Below, in pieces: positions 32,080-44,984 of a stretch of 64,000 bases of DNA. Position 1 is the stretch's first letter; every line of letters starts with the position of its first letter. Source of the stretch: Hyaloperonospora brassicae (taxonomy: Eukaryota; Oomycota; Peronosporomycetes; Peronosporales; Peronosporaceae); assembly GCA_947650285.1 (NCBI GenBank), contig CANTFL010001441.1:62001-126000 (forward strand). Reading direction: 5' to 3'. Position numbers and translations under genes: made by a program. Below the pieces are notes generated by a model. The model made no database searches. It saw only the letters and a program-made list of their open reading frames with translations, and was not told where the DNA came from.

Positions 32080-35000
32080 AAATATTACATCCCACCCTTC
32101 AAGTGGTGTCCGATAGATGCATTAGGAGAACGAAGAATGTTGGGCTCCCCGTGTTCCGTTCGTCCAATTCGGCTAGAAGACAATAGATCTGGGTATCCAT
32201 AGTGCGATTTTCAGACGCAACGCACCACTCAATCCTACAAAAAGACAAATCGAGGTCACGTCATTTCATTTATGAATTTGCGTAAACTCTCGCCAATACC
32301 TTGAGTTACATTATAAGCATGAAGGCATACTCCCACTATGTGTACATTGTTATATGTGAACATCATCTGCCATCCTTACCTCATCACCGTTTCGTGTGGC
32401 GACCCTTCTCATAGTAAGGGAGGGACAAGACACGACTTGACTCTCATTTACAGAGCCCACTCATAGCGCCGGCGAAGAGAGTTATAGTGTTCATATAAAA
32501 ATCGGCAGGATGATCAATAGAGAATTGGCGATACCCTTGCTGATGACGTATTGAAGACATCATCACTACCGAAGACATGAACATTGAGAACGATGGAGGT
32601 CTATTCAAATAAATAGCGGATAAATCTTAGTGCGTAATGCATCAGCGGAGGCGAGTCAGCAGGGAAATGCAGGGTCGTAAAGTGGTATAGTTGTCTTTTC
32701 ATGATGATATCTCTGAAGTGATGGATGTACATAAGGTAAACGGTGACAAAATGAAATGGAAATGATGCTGTCATGTTGTAAAGGTAACTTGGTCTCATTG
32801 CCAGCTGTCAACTTTTTCAACAAGCGGTGACAAGCTCGGGATGCAGAGAACTGTCGCTTTCATAGTGTGTTTACTTCATTGAGATGAGCCGCCAAAGGAA
32901 CGCATACACACTGAGCTATCACGCAAGATGAGTCTGTTTTCCACGCTCAAGGCGATACGTATTCGTACTCACGATCAGCATGCTCATTCTTGAAAAAATA
33001 TGACTACCACCAAGATTCATAATGCCTCATGGATTCGTGTGGAAGTGAACCATCCTGACAATGGATATGTTGGAGATAAGAAACCGCCACGACTGTGAGG
33101 TCCCCTAACACGATACATTCCCGGATACAGTATTGCATCCGCTTCTTGTTCAGGTGTACAAAAGAAAAGCGAACATCATCACCTCGGCCTGCACGATACC
33201 GGTGTAGACTTATCCACAAGTCGTGACACATGATACTGCTCGTCACCAATATACTCCTGGAACTCACGAGGCACTTGACTGTAGCGATCGGACTCGGCGG
33301 ACAATCCTGACGGATCCATCGGAGCTGGTTTGATCGTACCTACGTATTTTTTTGCTTGTAGAATTTTGCGGTGATCAAATCTTCCTCATGGAGCGCCTAT
33401 ACTTTACTATCACAATCTGAGGAGGTGTAAAACGAAGCATACCACTAGTCCGATGGCAATGTACGTTCGTCTTGAAATAGCGTCCTTATATTTCGGAAGT
33501 AAGTATGACATAGTAACAATAATGTCATGTACCTCAGAGTCGATATATGACCTTCAATAAGCCCAGACAGAAATGAAAACACTTTATACTATACGAGCAG
33601 GCCTAAAGTGGACGACTATTGCATAAATTACGCCCCCCTGGTGCCTTGGATGAGCACCGATCATTCCACGCAAGTAGCGCGGGGTCAAACTCCTATTATA
33701 CCAACCCAAATGTCCTTAAAAATGTCCGAAACACTGGATGTACTGGTACCACCCCGGGAACCTCAACACCATCTAGAAAGGCCTCTCAACGAAGCATAAA
33801 ACCCCACAAATACTAATTGTGTGGTACGGTCTGACAGGCAACCAAAGCAACCAGTAAGTACCGTCCGTCCCGTGGGACGATAACCTCGACCGGGAAGGAT
33901 TGTGTCGGCCGCCCCGATGAGAAAAGTGCCAGATTGTTGTAGAGATTAATGCACCGGATGAGCCTAAAAAATATTGAATGAACAAGTTTAGCGCTATATC
34001 TATTTGCGCTGACTTCCGGGAAATGAAGGCTCGACAAGTAATAAAGTATATATAGTGCGGTCGACTCTATAATATTACGATTGGTCTTCTTTATGAAATG
34101 GGGTTTCCAATGCTTGATCTCGAAAACGGGACGCGGAAACTATGCGGTCTCTAGAATTTGCGTGATAATAATGGAAGTAACACGATTGATTCGTATCGCG
34201 ATCAGCTCGATCACGTTTTTGCACTGGGAAGAGTACACCTCTTCTGCTTCTTTATATTGATATCTAGAGTCACTTTGTTAATCGGTCTCGTCGCGGTTTC
34301 GCGTGCGCAAACGAATAAGTGTCATTCTAGTAGTCTTTGTTGTACCGAATAGTTAAGATTTCCTGTCACCCTCAGACCGACAAAGCAATTTTTCTACACT
34401 GTCTGTACCACTATAATTGCGCCAGAAAACCTAGTTCGTATGTTTTCGTTGCATGAGTAACGCGACTTGCGACAGTAGACAACCTCAATCATGAGACCTC
34501 AACCATGAGGTCGTCTATTTTCGAGATAAGTCACGACGTGAACCTGCAGCATTTTATGGTGCAGGATGATCTCTGTCAGAATCAGGCGATCAGAATCTCG
34601 CGGATAGAGTGAAAGCATCAGAAGGGATACATGTATTCGTGTAAAGCGCTGTATCAGCTTCTGATGTGCACCGCATCGATATGTTATGTTACTTGTGCGA
34701 AAAATCTGGAATGCACCGGTCAGATTAACAAGTATTTCCACATCCAATTTATAAATAAAGGTGATCTATTTATGCAAATAATAGCGACTGCCGTAACGAC
34801 TGATCAAGGGGTGATGAATTGGTTTAAGTCCGTTGCATGAAATTGGCAGCAAGTCAAGTGTCAATGAAGAAAAATGTCTTAGCGAATAGTATTTCACAAT
34901 TTCAACTCAAAATATATCACCCAGAAGCAGTTGACCACTCTCTGCTCATTGGCTACTACAGAACATAACCACAAGACAAGACGCGCGCGATGCGTGGTGA

Positions 35001-35384
35001 GCACGTCAAAGACTTATGATAGCTTCTTTCGATCGAGCATGTATATGAAACGATTTGGTAGAAAGACATTCACGTGATTCAATCCAGTTGTTCTTCTCCA
35101 TCCATAAATTAATTCTCGATTAATTGCCAAATACGTTTTTTCTACAAATCGAAGTCACCTGAAATTCAGGAGCACGTGCTTGCACTAGCAGGTGTTTAAG
35201 CGAAACGTGCGTTGTTGCTGTAAGGCCAGTCATAGAGGGCCTGACATTAAGACGAGCTGTCGAAGTCTGCATTGAAGTCCTACATTGACGACATGCCGAT
35301 CCCAGATTTAACGTGGACCTCTCTATATGACAAGGTGGAACTATTGCTATCGGTGTGCGATCAATGAAATCTATCAATCAGTCT
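32080..35384. other. AT-rich spacer, with a GC-richer patch near 33600-33950
   Basis: No gene recognised. The patch at 33600-33950 has better base composition and overlapping open frames of 63-74 codons but no motif I know, so it may be an unrecognised repeat relic. A possible secretion-leader relic is listed at 34227. At 34981-35010 the text GACGCGCGCGATGCGTGGTG resembles part of the third LTR family and may be a scrap of it. Confidence 0.45.
34227..34352 (+). pseudogene. Possible relic of a secreted-protein leader
   Basis: The frame reads GRVHLFCFFILISRVTLLIG followed by LVAVSRAQ and 12 more residues to a stop. That is a basic start, a long hydrophobic core and a small-residue cleavage context (SRAQ), as in an oomycete signal peptide, but the expected ATG reads GGA. 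Nothing after it resembles an RxLR or other effector motif. It may be chance; confidence is low. Confidence 0.2.
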
Positions 35385-38300
35385 GGTCAAATGTTTCTAT
35401 GGACGGCATAGAGTAGATTATCTGGGGCACCAGGTATCAGAAGCTGGGTTGAAAGCTCGCCCTAAGGAATTGAGGATGCTGGTAAATCTTCTTTTCCCTA
35501 CGTCGTTGCGATCGTTGCGGTCATTCTTGGGCAGTATGAACTATTATAGAAGATTTATCGAAGATTTTGCAATGTACGCATCAGTGCTATACGAGTTGAG
35601 GCAGACCGACTTTTTTGAGATCAGCCAAATGGACGTCGGTGATATAACAAGCACAAAGCCGATCAAAGAGGACAGCAATCCAGCTGTAGAGTAGAGTCAA
35701 TATCGTGACATAAAAGAAAGAACTCTGTGGGAGAAGGCAAAGATTTCACTTACCATGTTGAAAGCCAAGATCGCCACGACACCGATCCTCAAGCACTTTC
35801 ACCCAGATTGAATTTCGGTGATCGTAGTGTATGCAAGAGAGTGGGCGGTATCGGCATCACCCCTTCAGGAATACGATGGCGTATACTGGCCAGTGACATT
35901 TTTGAGCCGCACCCTCAAGCCTAATGTGAGTAAATATGGTATGGTGGAAAAAGATGTGTTGACCCTGCTTAAATTTTTGCATGTGTGCTACGTGATGTTA
36001 GTATTTCGAAAGATCAAAGTTCTCATTCGGTATTCATTTCCAGCTTGGTTGGTCCAATCTTTGGGTCTCAATGAGAGGATGGGGGGATAGGTCGCGTTAT
36101 TGTCAAGTTGGACGTTAAAAAGCTAGGAGATGTGAGAAAGGGGAGGATAAAATGCTCGGTTTCCTTGCGGTCAGCATAAACCCTCGATCCGAGGTGAACG
36201 AGATGCTAATAGCTATCGCTCCAAAGAGCCAACCGAGACTCACTATATCAATGCCATCGCCTACGGTGGAAGAAGGCGAGAACCTCCTGGTGATCAGTTT
36301 CGATGGATCAGCTCAAGTTATACGGAAGAGTGAAGAATATAGCTCGATCGTTTTTTAACTTCCCGAATAGACCGTTGTGGCAGCGGCATCAGAATATGCG
36401 ACAGATTTAACAGTGAAATTAGCTGATATCGAGGTCTATACCTTTAATTCGATCTGTTGGATAAACAAACTAATGGACGAATCATTAAATGAGGCGATTC
36501 CAACTTAGTGATCCTCCAAATACCGGGTGAGATCGATTGCAAAGCGCCGGGGTTACAGTTGTTAAGACACAAGGCAATGCAAATACTTTAGTCGTGGTCA
36601 AAGCACAAGCTCCTACACATGATAAGGGAATGGAATCAAAGTGCAGATCGATGGGAGAGTTCAGCTTTGCAACAGGAGACAGGCACAATTGTCACATCTG
36701 ACTTAGAGATACAAGACTTAAAATCATTAAATCGATTGGAGGAATTGATCGTACCAGAAAGGCCTGATAGAGTAGTAAAGAAGGCTGCGATCACTTGATC
36801 AACGTTGCGTGGCGCAGGCGGCCCGAGGTGCTACACGAAGAAGTGGTACAACAGATTCAGATCAAGCAGATCAAGTAGGAGAAAGAGGAAGCAGGGTTAG
36901 TCGCCAATGTGAAGAAGCATCTAACTGGGAATGTGGCCCAGATGAGCAAAGAAGATGCGAAGATTTGTTCTCGGATTGCTATAGATTATAAGTTGAATGA
37001 GAACAAGTTGCTATTTCTCTGGTCTCGATCGTCTGGGTCATCGGAAGTTTGCGCATAAATGGTGCGCCCCGTGGTGCCTAAATTGTTGCAGCGTGACTTT
37101 TTGCATCATTGCCACACGAGTTTGGAAGGGGGCCACCACGGGATCGGAAGTATGTATCAGCGGATACGATTTTATTTCGATTGGAGAGGGTTGTATAGGA
37201 GCGTCCAGCGATATGTTGGCGATTGCGTGGATTGTACTGCTGAAAAAAACTTACCGTCGATCTCGGGGGGGATCACCAGGCAATGTGCCAGCCACATCTC
37301 CAATTCAAATGATTGCAATGGTCCACACACCATCTATTCTTAAGTCGTTTGAAGGGAGCACATATTTACTGCTATGGGTGGATCTATTATCGGGATATGA
37401 GGTGGATAGAGCAAGCGCATCACTAATGACGCAGACAATTGCAGAAGGATACGAGGAATGCGTGTTTCTTAGGTTTAAAGCAAGTGAAGTGATACGGCAT
37501 GATTGGAAACCTGGATTCATGTCCATATTCTTCCGGAAATTTAACAAGATCGCCGGACAGAAGCAACGTGCTACTACGGCTTATCGCCCTCTAGCGAATG
37601 GCACGGCATAACGTATGGTACAGACGCTGACTAGAGCAATCAAGATGTATGTCGCAGATGTGGATCAAATGGATTGGGATGAGTCCCCGGAGAGATTGAC
37701 TTTTTCGATTAATACGGCACAAGATCGTGTACGGGGAGATACTCCATTAAATCTGATCCACCTCTGGGTTCCGAAATCGACGTTGGAGGCAACGCTACCA
37801 CTGGGAAGCACCAAGATACGAGATCGGGAACCAAGGAAGAGGCAATTCATGATTCAGCGTCAAAAAAAGCGAGCTAGATCGATGGTGAACGAACGACTTC
37901 GAATCGCGATTTAAGATCAAGCAGATGGGCATATTGCAGATAACGATCCGCTTCACATAGAGTGTGAGACGCAAAAAGGTCTCTATATGGATAGAGGAGA
38001 CAAAGATGGATACGCCCGCGAGCTCGCACACATGTGTCATGGGCCATTTTGCGTGGCCGAAGTCTGCGGAGACCATGATGTTTAATTAAAGATAGCAGAA
38101 ACGTCATACAGATTGTTTTTTGTTCTTCCACGTCTCCAAGCTAAAACGTATGGTGAAGTTCCCAGATCGGCCGAGTATTGGATTGATGGTTGACAAGGGA
38201 GATCGCGTCGATTTTGATCTAAATCTCTTGACGGAGTATTGTAGGTAAATGAAATTGGATGCTGATCGATACGGATCGGAGAAGCTTTGGGTGTGCGATC

Positions 38301-38460
38301 GGGACGTAAGACTCGTTATGGTCGGACACATAAACAGTATCGGGTGCGGTTAAGAATTACGAAGATCTGACCTAGATAGACGAAGCCAATTTAGATTGCT
38401 TAGCATTACTTTAAGATTTTGATCGAGATTGAGTGAGTCGAAATCGTTTCGAAATGATGC
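35385..38460 (+). pseudogene. pol relic: RT end, RNase H, integrase, chromodomain-like tail
   Basis: RT connection LRSLRSFLGSMNYYRRFIED (about 35505-35565). RNase H text YWPVTFLSRTLKPN and MVEKDVLTLLKFL (35885-35980). An integrase zinc finger ends with YVGDCVDCTAEKN (about 37210-37245). Integrase core: STYLLLWVDLLSGYEV (37360-37400) and TTAYRPLANGTA (near 37600). The family phrase PKSTLEATLPLGSTKIRDRE lies at 37770-37830, then DGYARELAHMCHGPFCVAEV (38010-38060), and a tail with RSGRKTRYGRTHKQYRV (38300-38350) continuing as a decayed chromodomain. Stops and frameshifts throughout make it inactive. The closing phrases are characteristic of oomycete Gypsy elements as I know them. Confidence 0.8.
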
Positions 38461-39275
38461 AGTCTTAAGAGGCGTAGATCAACAGCTAATGGATTGGGGT
38501 GATCTACGTACAAGGCGGTTGTATGAGAAGGTGGATGGGATATATGTAATGTGACGACCGTAGATCGCGGAGATCATGTCGCGGCTGAACAGTCGAAGAG
38601 TAAAAAAATAACTCGAATATTAAGAAGGACAAAAGATGAGAGAACTAGAAGAGATTATATTAGAATATGGAAGATAAGGGAACCAATATAGCCATTACGC
38701 AGGAAAAAACTTGCCGGGATATCTCGAGATCAACGATCCGGGATGGTTTATCGGCGACGAAGGATACTGAGATCTACACGGCTCATCGGTCTCCAGCTAG
38801 GATAGAGCGGTCGACAGATCGGGGGCGTATCGATTTTAGCTGTTGGTATCAGGATACCACGGTGGCACTGCTTTCAAGGCGGGAAATAGAGATCAAGCAG
38901 AATATCCAGATCGCAGTGATCCGTAATCACACCTTTGAGGATTACCTGCAGCATAAACTTCCATCTAGCGCCAGCCCGCGATCGTCTTTGTTTCCTCTGC
39001 TGGCAGAATTTAGCAAGCTGAGAGTCATCAAGTCAGGGCTCTCGGAAGATGAAGATTGCATGGGTCGATTCCCATACAGGTTAACGACTCCTATCTTCAT
39101 ACTCTTGGTACAGGTGGAGGCAGTCGGTCAAATCACCCTACACGACAGAAGGAGATCGGAGTGATCCGCGAAAACGTACTCTCCCAAGATTTTAAGGCAT
39201 ACATACTCTCGATTTGTGTCATCGACACCAGTTCAAAGACCCGATTAGATCAGACGGGTAGATCGGATATTACGT

Positions 39276-40760
39276 TTATCGTCGAAAATGAATACCGTTT
39301 AGGTTTGACGAAGTGTCGGAACAAGAAAGCAACTTTAACTCAGCAATGCTAACCAGGTTAATCCTCCGTACCGACCAAGGCGTGACTCGAGCGGAAGATT
39401 GTGGCGCGCGATCTCGGCATCCCAAAATCGACAGTACTTGATTGCTTTTGACGCGAGCAAAATCTTCATAGTCTGCTTGCGTCAACAACTTATCAACGGA
39501 TGCACTCGGACTTTCGGTAACACTGATCGCCCTCTCAACATCACTTGACACCCATCCAGGAGAAATTACGCTGGATGCCGCAGCCGCAGCTGGCTTACCA
39601 GGAGAATCCACGACGATCGGGACGACGGACGATCCGGCCGAATCTTGAGGTCGGGCGCCCGATGGCTTACAATTAAATGAAGATCGATATCCAGACTGCG
39701 TCGCAAGGGTCGCATCTTTAACCTCGGTGGTTTCCTCATACTCGGAGGCAGGCGGGGCAGCACGACGGAGTCGGAATTTGCCAGGTTTTTGGTCAGGCCG
39801 AGCTGTCGCAAGATCGCGGCGGGTCTTGTTATCACGCGATCTTCCCGATTTGCCAACCGGTTGGGATCGGGGGGGGGCAGAGATCAATGATCGAGTGGAT
39901 CTATTGGAGACGGGCTGTGCCCGTGAAAGTACTGTTTCACGCAGACGCTTATGGCTTGACAACGCGGGATCGGGGCATCTGGGAGCTGCCGGGAAGAGGG
40001 GATAGATTGACTCCACTGGGGTCGAGTTCGGTAGGCTATCACCAGTGACCAGCGATGTCATGCGATCTCGGAGCGTGCGATGATCGTGTTCAGCGCGCTA
40101 CCGGTCTGCGGTCAGGTTCGACAACCTGATCTCAGGTAAGGGATCATGGTGTCGCGATCTAGCAACTCGCGTCTTAGCCGCGCATGTTCTGAAGATCGAT
40201 CAGCAACGCTTGCCTTCTCCCGACGCAAATCTACTTGGAGTTCACCAAAGCGCTCGACACTGCGACAAAGCTTGACTTGAGATTTGGTGTGCAATTTCTT
40301 GTATTGCGATGATGCGTCATTCAATTGGTTGAGGTGATCTAAAAACGCATCACGCCCAGCCACTAAGCAGTCTCCGGTCATGTCTATCTGCTTGCGAATA
40401 CCGGAGATCTCATGGTCATGTGTTTCTTGAGCTACTTGTCGTTTTTGGACAGCCTTCAGCAGTTTTCGTTTCCGATTGGGATATTTGCGGCTTACTTGTG
40501 GATCTAGGCTTAAACTTTTCAGTCCCTCGCGAAACTATATCGCCCGTTGTGACTCACTTTTAAGTCGCGTGCGCAGGGTATCATACTTAACCTGAACAAA
40601 AGTCACAAACGAAGACGCGGAGGTGCAGAGCTTCTGAAAGTCTTTTTCCAGTTGGCGATTGCGGGTGAACTACCGAGCTAACTCGACCTACATGTCCCTA
40701 TAACTGTCCATAATCTTTTGCTGTTGATTGAGTCGAAAGAAGAGGAAATTAATCAATTAC
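39276..40760 (-). pseudogene. Reverse-strand accessory ORF relic in the truncated Gypsy element
   Basis: On the strand opposite to pol, between pol and the LTR. The upstream part (about 40715-40112) reads as a charged coiled coil with a few stops: NRQLEKDFQKLCTS, VQVKYDTLRTRLKSESQ, NQLNDASSQYKKLHTKSQVK, DLRREKASVADRSSEHARL. After a frame change, 40061-39276 is a 261-codon open frame, basic and disordered (GKSGRSRDNKTRRD, KPGKFRLRRAAPP), ending in VDKLLTQADYEDFARVKSNQ. I know no family. The place and direction match the intact ORF at 4884-6185, but the sequences are not evidently alike. The plus-strand frame 38667-39164 (165 codons) next to it has no motif and was not called. Confidence 0.45.
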
Positions 40761-40837
40761 GTCGCCGAATAACAGTCTATTATGGACGCCGGCCCGACGC
40801 AGACGCTGGGAAGCAGAACATGTTGTCGTAAATTCTA

Positions 40838-40926
40838 CTATTCCTGCTCTGATCGCTTCTAAGACCAACAACAACGCGAAAGTAAAACGTTGTTGTTGGC
40901 CTTGAAAGCGATCAAAGCAGGAATAG
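40838..40926. repeat. 39-bp inverted repeat, 11-base loop
   Basis: The left arm CTATTCCTGCTCTGATCGCT... (40838-40876) and right arm (40888-40926) match in 35 of 39 positions, with loop CGAAAGTAAAA. In a minus-strand transcript three of the four mismatches become G-U pairs. It lies just upstream of the reverse-strand ORF relic and before the LTR. Confidence 0.85.
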
Positions 40927-41274
40927 GAGATGAGCTCGCAATGGGAACTAAACTTGTACACTTATTAATCGTGTCGGCCGATGTAATAATGGCGGTAGCT
41001 ATCAAGGGATCGCACTAGCCCAACAGTGTGGGAGTGTCTGAAAATACAGAGCTGGAGTCACCCGAAGAAACAACTCCCATCGCAGTTGTAACGGGTTAAG
41101 ACAAGAAGCATTCAATTTACCTTAAGCTCGATGTGTAGAATTCGATGTGGCACGACCCAGAATGGTAGAGAATAAACCATGTATGACTAGCGAAAGGGGG
41201 TCAAAAGTTGTCAAGGTGCAGATGATGCATATCTAGATCGACACCGTTTGTCTACTAACCGTTCAGAAGACGAT

Positions 41275-42136
41275 TGTGGTAAAGTGATCGCGACATTTAA
41301 CCGTTGCGATGGGCGTGACAGATGACAGATCGCAGGAGTTAGTTTAGTCCAAGAAGGATTATGATTGGAAGAATACGGGCTGGAATGGGTGGCTCTCGAT
41401 CTCGATCTGATCTCTCGATCTCAATCGGTTGTATACAAGATGGGTGTGGGTCACGCTAAGGTTCTAGAGAAAATACACTTGGTGTAAGCCACATAGGTAA
41501 AAGGGGGCAAACTCTTCGGAGGGCGACGCGTGGCTTCGAAAGTCGTGTGATAGATAGGCCCAGCGATGTGTTCGATTTTTTGGATTTGATTGGTTAAGGT
41601 TCGATGGAGTTGAATTTTCTTTGAAGTACACTTGTCGCTTTCTATTTTGGGTTGGATCATTGGCCACACGACGTCAAGAAAGTCGCATACATCAATCAAG
41701 TTATATACCTGGATTGTTTGGCCAGGGGTCAAGGACTCTCAACAAAACCCCAAACTGCGATCGGGCGCAGCAAACGCGTAAAGGCAAAGGGTGTAAGATC
41801 GCGATACGGCTTAAGTTGTCAGAAGGCTCGAAAATCAAGTATCTGCATCGAACAAAGCGATCTGGTAGAGATCAAGGTGACTCATATCGAGCACCTTACA
41901 AGTACATCCGCTATCGTGAGAAGGTTTCCTCGAAACAGCACCAATCCCAACCACGGTTAAGCTTGAAATCGACTCAGGCCCACCTGGAAGAGTGCAACCC
42001 GCCCCACCGACGATTACACAAGGTGAGCGAAGCATACAATACGGAACCGGAGTATCCCCTCCTTTAGTCGGTCGTCTGGGCGCCAGTGAAGAGTTGGTAT
42101 TGACTCCTTTAAAAGAGCGATCACTACTCCACCACA
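41275..42136 (+). repeat. LTR of the truncated Gypsy element (GATC family)
   Basis: 862 bp starting TGTGGTAAAGTGATCGCGA and ending CTCCACCACA. It is homologous to the solo LTR in the nest: GTGTGGGTCACGC, AAGTACAC, TCATTGGCCAC, CCACCTGGAAGAGTGCAACC and the closing block are shared. Here the GATC region is only a short cluster near 41395-41430. Confidence 0.7.
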
Positions 42137-42559
42137 TCACCGATCGACACCGGTTCCACTATCAAGTATGGATTTTTATTCAATGGATCGGCGGCAATCA
42201 TATTTCAAGCTATTTTAGAGTCCAGTGTGTCCTGTGCGGTGACATCCGTGACTCGTGGATTCTTACACGTCTAGGAGGTATATGGTTCGATTTTTTTGTA
42301 GCGACTTTCGGCACGTTGTCATGTCTTGAACAACTCAAGCTAATTACGCACATCGCAACCTACAACACGGAGATCTTCCTCCACCATTTTCGGCACTTCC
42401 AGCGCGTTCCCTGTTTTGCATTCTACTCGCCTTATCACTCGCGATCTAAGTGCAGCAGGCACAAAGACTTTAGTCACGTTAAGCATCACCGCGAGTTCAC
42501 CAGTACTCAATTATTCCTCCCCACATTAGTGAGTTGACGTTTAACCACTTGGACGTTAC
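42137..42559. other. Unassigned sequence between LTR and LINE
   Basis: A plus-strand frame is open to 42537 but carries no motif I recognise. It may be the 5' end of the LINE or genomic sequence. Confidence 0.4.
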
Positions 42560-44984
42560 CGGTAGCCTGCGGTATGTCTCTGGACTGGAAGACACTTTGG
42601 TGGCGACCACGGCGAAGTTGTAGGCGGATGTTGACAAGGCGCCTCTTTTAAGTAAGGTCTCGCAGGCAACTCCGCGGGCTGCTCAATCGGGCAATACCAC
42701 CGCGTCTCTTCTCGCTGGAGGACAGGCTTCTCGTGACGGCGCTTCACGCGTCGGTGGTCCGTCGACGACCAAGTGGTTCGATCCTGGCGCGAACAAGAAA
42801 AAACAGAATGTGCGTACCCCTGTGGCTCCGTCCTGCTCACTGAAGGGGTCTGCTGTGAATTCATTCAAGCATCCGCGGTCCATTCAGATCGAAGGCTTAA
42901 GGAAGTCGCGTCCCACGAAGTCGACGGCTACGGTCAGAACATCTCTACGAACTCTACCATTGTCACAAAAAGAAAGAACCTGACTCTCCCTACTAAGGCT
43001 CCGGGTATTTCTAAGGGCATATCAAAATTGGCTCAATCTGCGCCAACTCCCTCTGCTCCTGTCCAGGCGACCAAACAGCGCACGCAATCGATTTTTGAAC
43101 TGGACCAATCACTGAGTGGAGATCTAGAGGTTGCTACCGCAGTTCCGACTCCTGCCCCGTAGGGTGACTCGTCTCTTCTTACAAAGTCATTGAAGGAGCC
43201 GGCTCTTGATTCGTCTTGATTACTAGTAGCGGCCGCACGAAAAGAGGCTGACGAACTTACTTGCGCAGTTACAGAGAAGCAGCGCCGGGCAGACACCAAT
43301 AATTCATGCTACTTCGATGCTCATGCTCAGACACTCGAAGACAATATTGTTGGTAAGACCCAGGGCAATATAGAACCTGCTTCTCTAGACGAGGACAGTG
43401 GAGAATTGCGGCTTGTAAATTAAGAAATTGTACCGCAGGTGCGGTGTCGAAGCGAGCGAGCATGGATGCAACGACTGCAGCGAAAACACTAAAAACACTT
43501 TGACCCGCCGGTTGGCAAAAATTACACCCAAAAAGCGCGTGACCGAAGTCAAGTTCCCCCGAGAAAATTTACCGCCCCACGCGTTGCCTGCTGGCCGGTG
43601 GCAAGAAGCAGAGGGTGGAGTCGGTCTATAATATACCGCTTGTTGAGTACTTACATATGCTGCAAACGGGGTGTCAGAGGTGGGACTCCAGAACCACCAC
43701 CTCACACGTGCCGTTCGTGGCGGCGTATCATTCACCGGGCCCGTCAGACCTGCCACCGACGGGCCTCCAGATTTGAAAAGGGCAGCATTCAGAGGATTCT
43801 AATGTTTAGATGGTGGAGAGCACGGTTACGTTTGGTAACACCATGTGCCTACATAATTTCGATAAAGGGGCTGTGACTCCGCCTCCATGCGCCGCTAGTG
43901 TACCGATTTCTGCAAAACTGGCCAAGAATATCGAGGAAGAGCTCAAGATCTTGTCTGAAGTATTTGAGACCCCAAAACGGATGCTTCTGGTATGCCGAAA
44001 CGTCCTGACGCTCGCGTGAGTGATCTATGCTCGGAGGCAACGGTCGGTCTCCGATGGCACACGTTCGCGCTCCCAATACTCACGACTAGATTTTACGCGC
44101 AACAAGTGCGCGCAAATTTCGAGACACCGCATCTGCTACGGTGGCGGCAGCTGCTGTACCGAATATTACGAAACAAATTTCAGCGAACACGGCTGATATT
44201 TGCAAATGGGTTGGCCAACACAAAGCAGTTGTACCACTACCGGATACCATGCCAGTTAAACCACAGTTACAAATGGTTTGGTACACGCGTGTGCCTCGAG
44301 CTTAGCGAAACTCGTCTCTGATCTACCTTATGCGGTTGCTTATTTCGCTTCGATGCCAGGTAAAACCCCTCGTTCCTTTGGAAACGCCATCAACAGTGAA
44401 TCTTAACTGGCTGTGAGCAGGCTCCACACCACACACGACGATGCAACACTTCGCGATCGATGCACGGATTTGGCCGCCACGGCAGATGGGCAACCGGTCG
44501 AATACGATGAAGAAAGACGAGCCATATTTAGCGGTAAGGACAATTTAGCAAACTACAGCCTGATTTGTTGTGCGGGGATGTCATCGAACCGCTTGATAAC
44601 TTGAATCAGTGGGAACTCCTTAATATTGCATGCGTTTTAATACCAAAGCTCGCACTCATTATTATGAGAAGAACGCGGTAATGCCGCAAACCAAGGATGT
44701 GCTGTAACACCTTTCCCAATAGGTGCGCGCGGCGGTCGTCGACATTCTGTGTCAACATGCCAACTGGCAACCGCCGCTTGACCTTATCACTCGCGATGAT
44801 CAAATGCTGGAGTCTATAAGCTGAGAGATTCTCGGATGAGCTAAGGGATGCAACGCCACGGATCATGCCCCAACTTCGTCGTAGACTTCTGTAGATGGAG
44901 CTCCACAGCCGCGCGACAACAGCTTCGGTCTCCATTCGCAGGATGTCGCGAGATTATTTAAGTGTCCGGAACACTGCTCATTTT

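Larger units (their letters stand above)
35385..42136 (+). mobile_element. 5'-truncated Gypsy element of the GATC-LTR family
   Basis: pol relics (35385-38460), a reverse-strand ORF relic (39276-40760), a long hairpin (40838-40926) and a terminal LTR (41275-42136) follow one another. The gag, protease, most of RT and the left LTR are absent, so no target duplication can be tested. LTR homology links it to the solo LTR at 3993-13268. The whole body is heavily mutated. Confidence 0.7.

Noticed and set aside
33600..33950. GC-richer patch with overlapping open frames
   Set aside because: Looked for a retrotransposon gag or zinc finger but found no consistent motif in any frame.
38667..39164. Plus-strand frame of 165 codons after the truncated Gypsy pol
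   Set aside because: No motif. It lies in the non-pol 3' region of a decayed element and could be chance; recorded only as context for the antisense ORF.
41275..41480. Idea that the left half of this LTR aligns fully with 3993-4290
   Set aside because: Only the first dozen bases and the GATC-rich character match by eye; the homology claim rests on the right 600 bp and the two termini.
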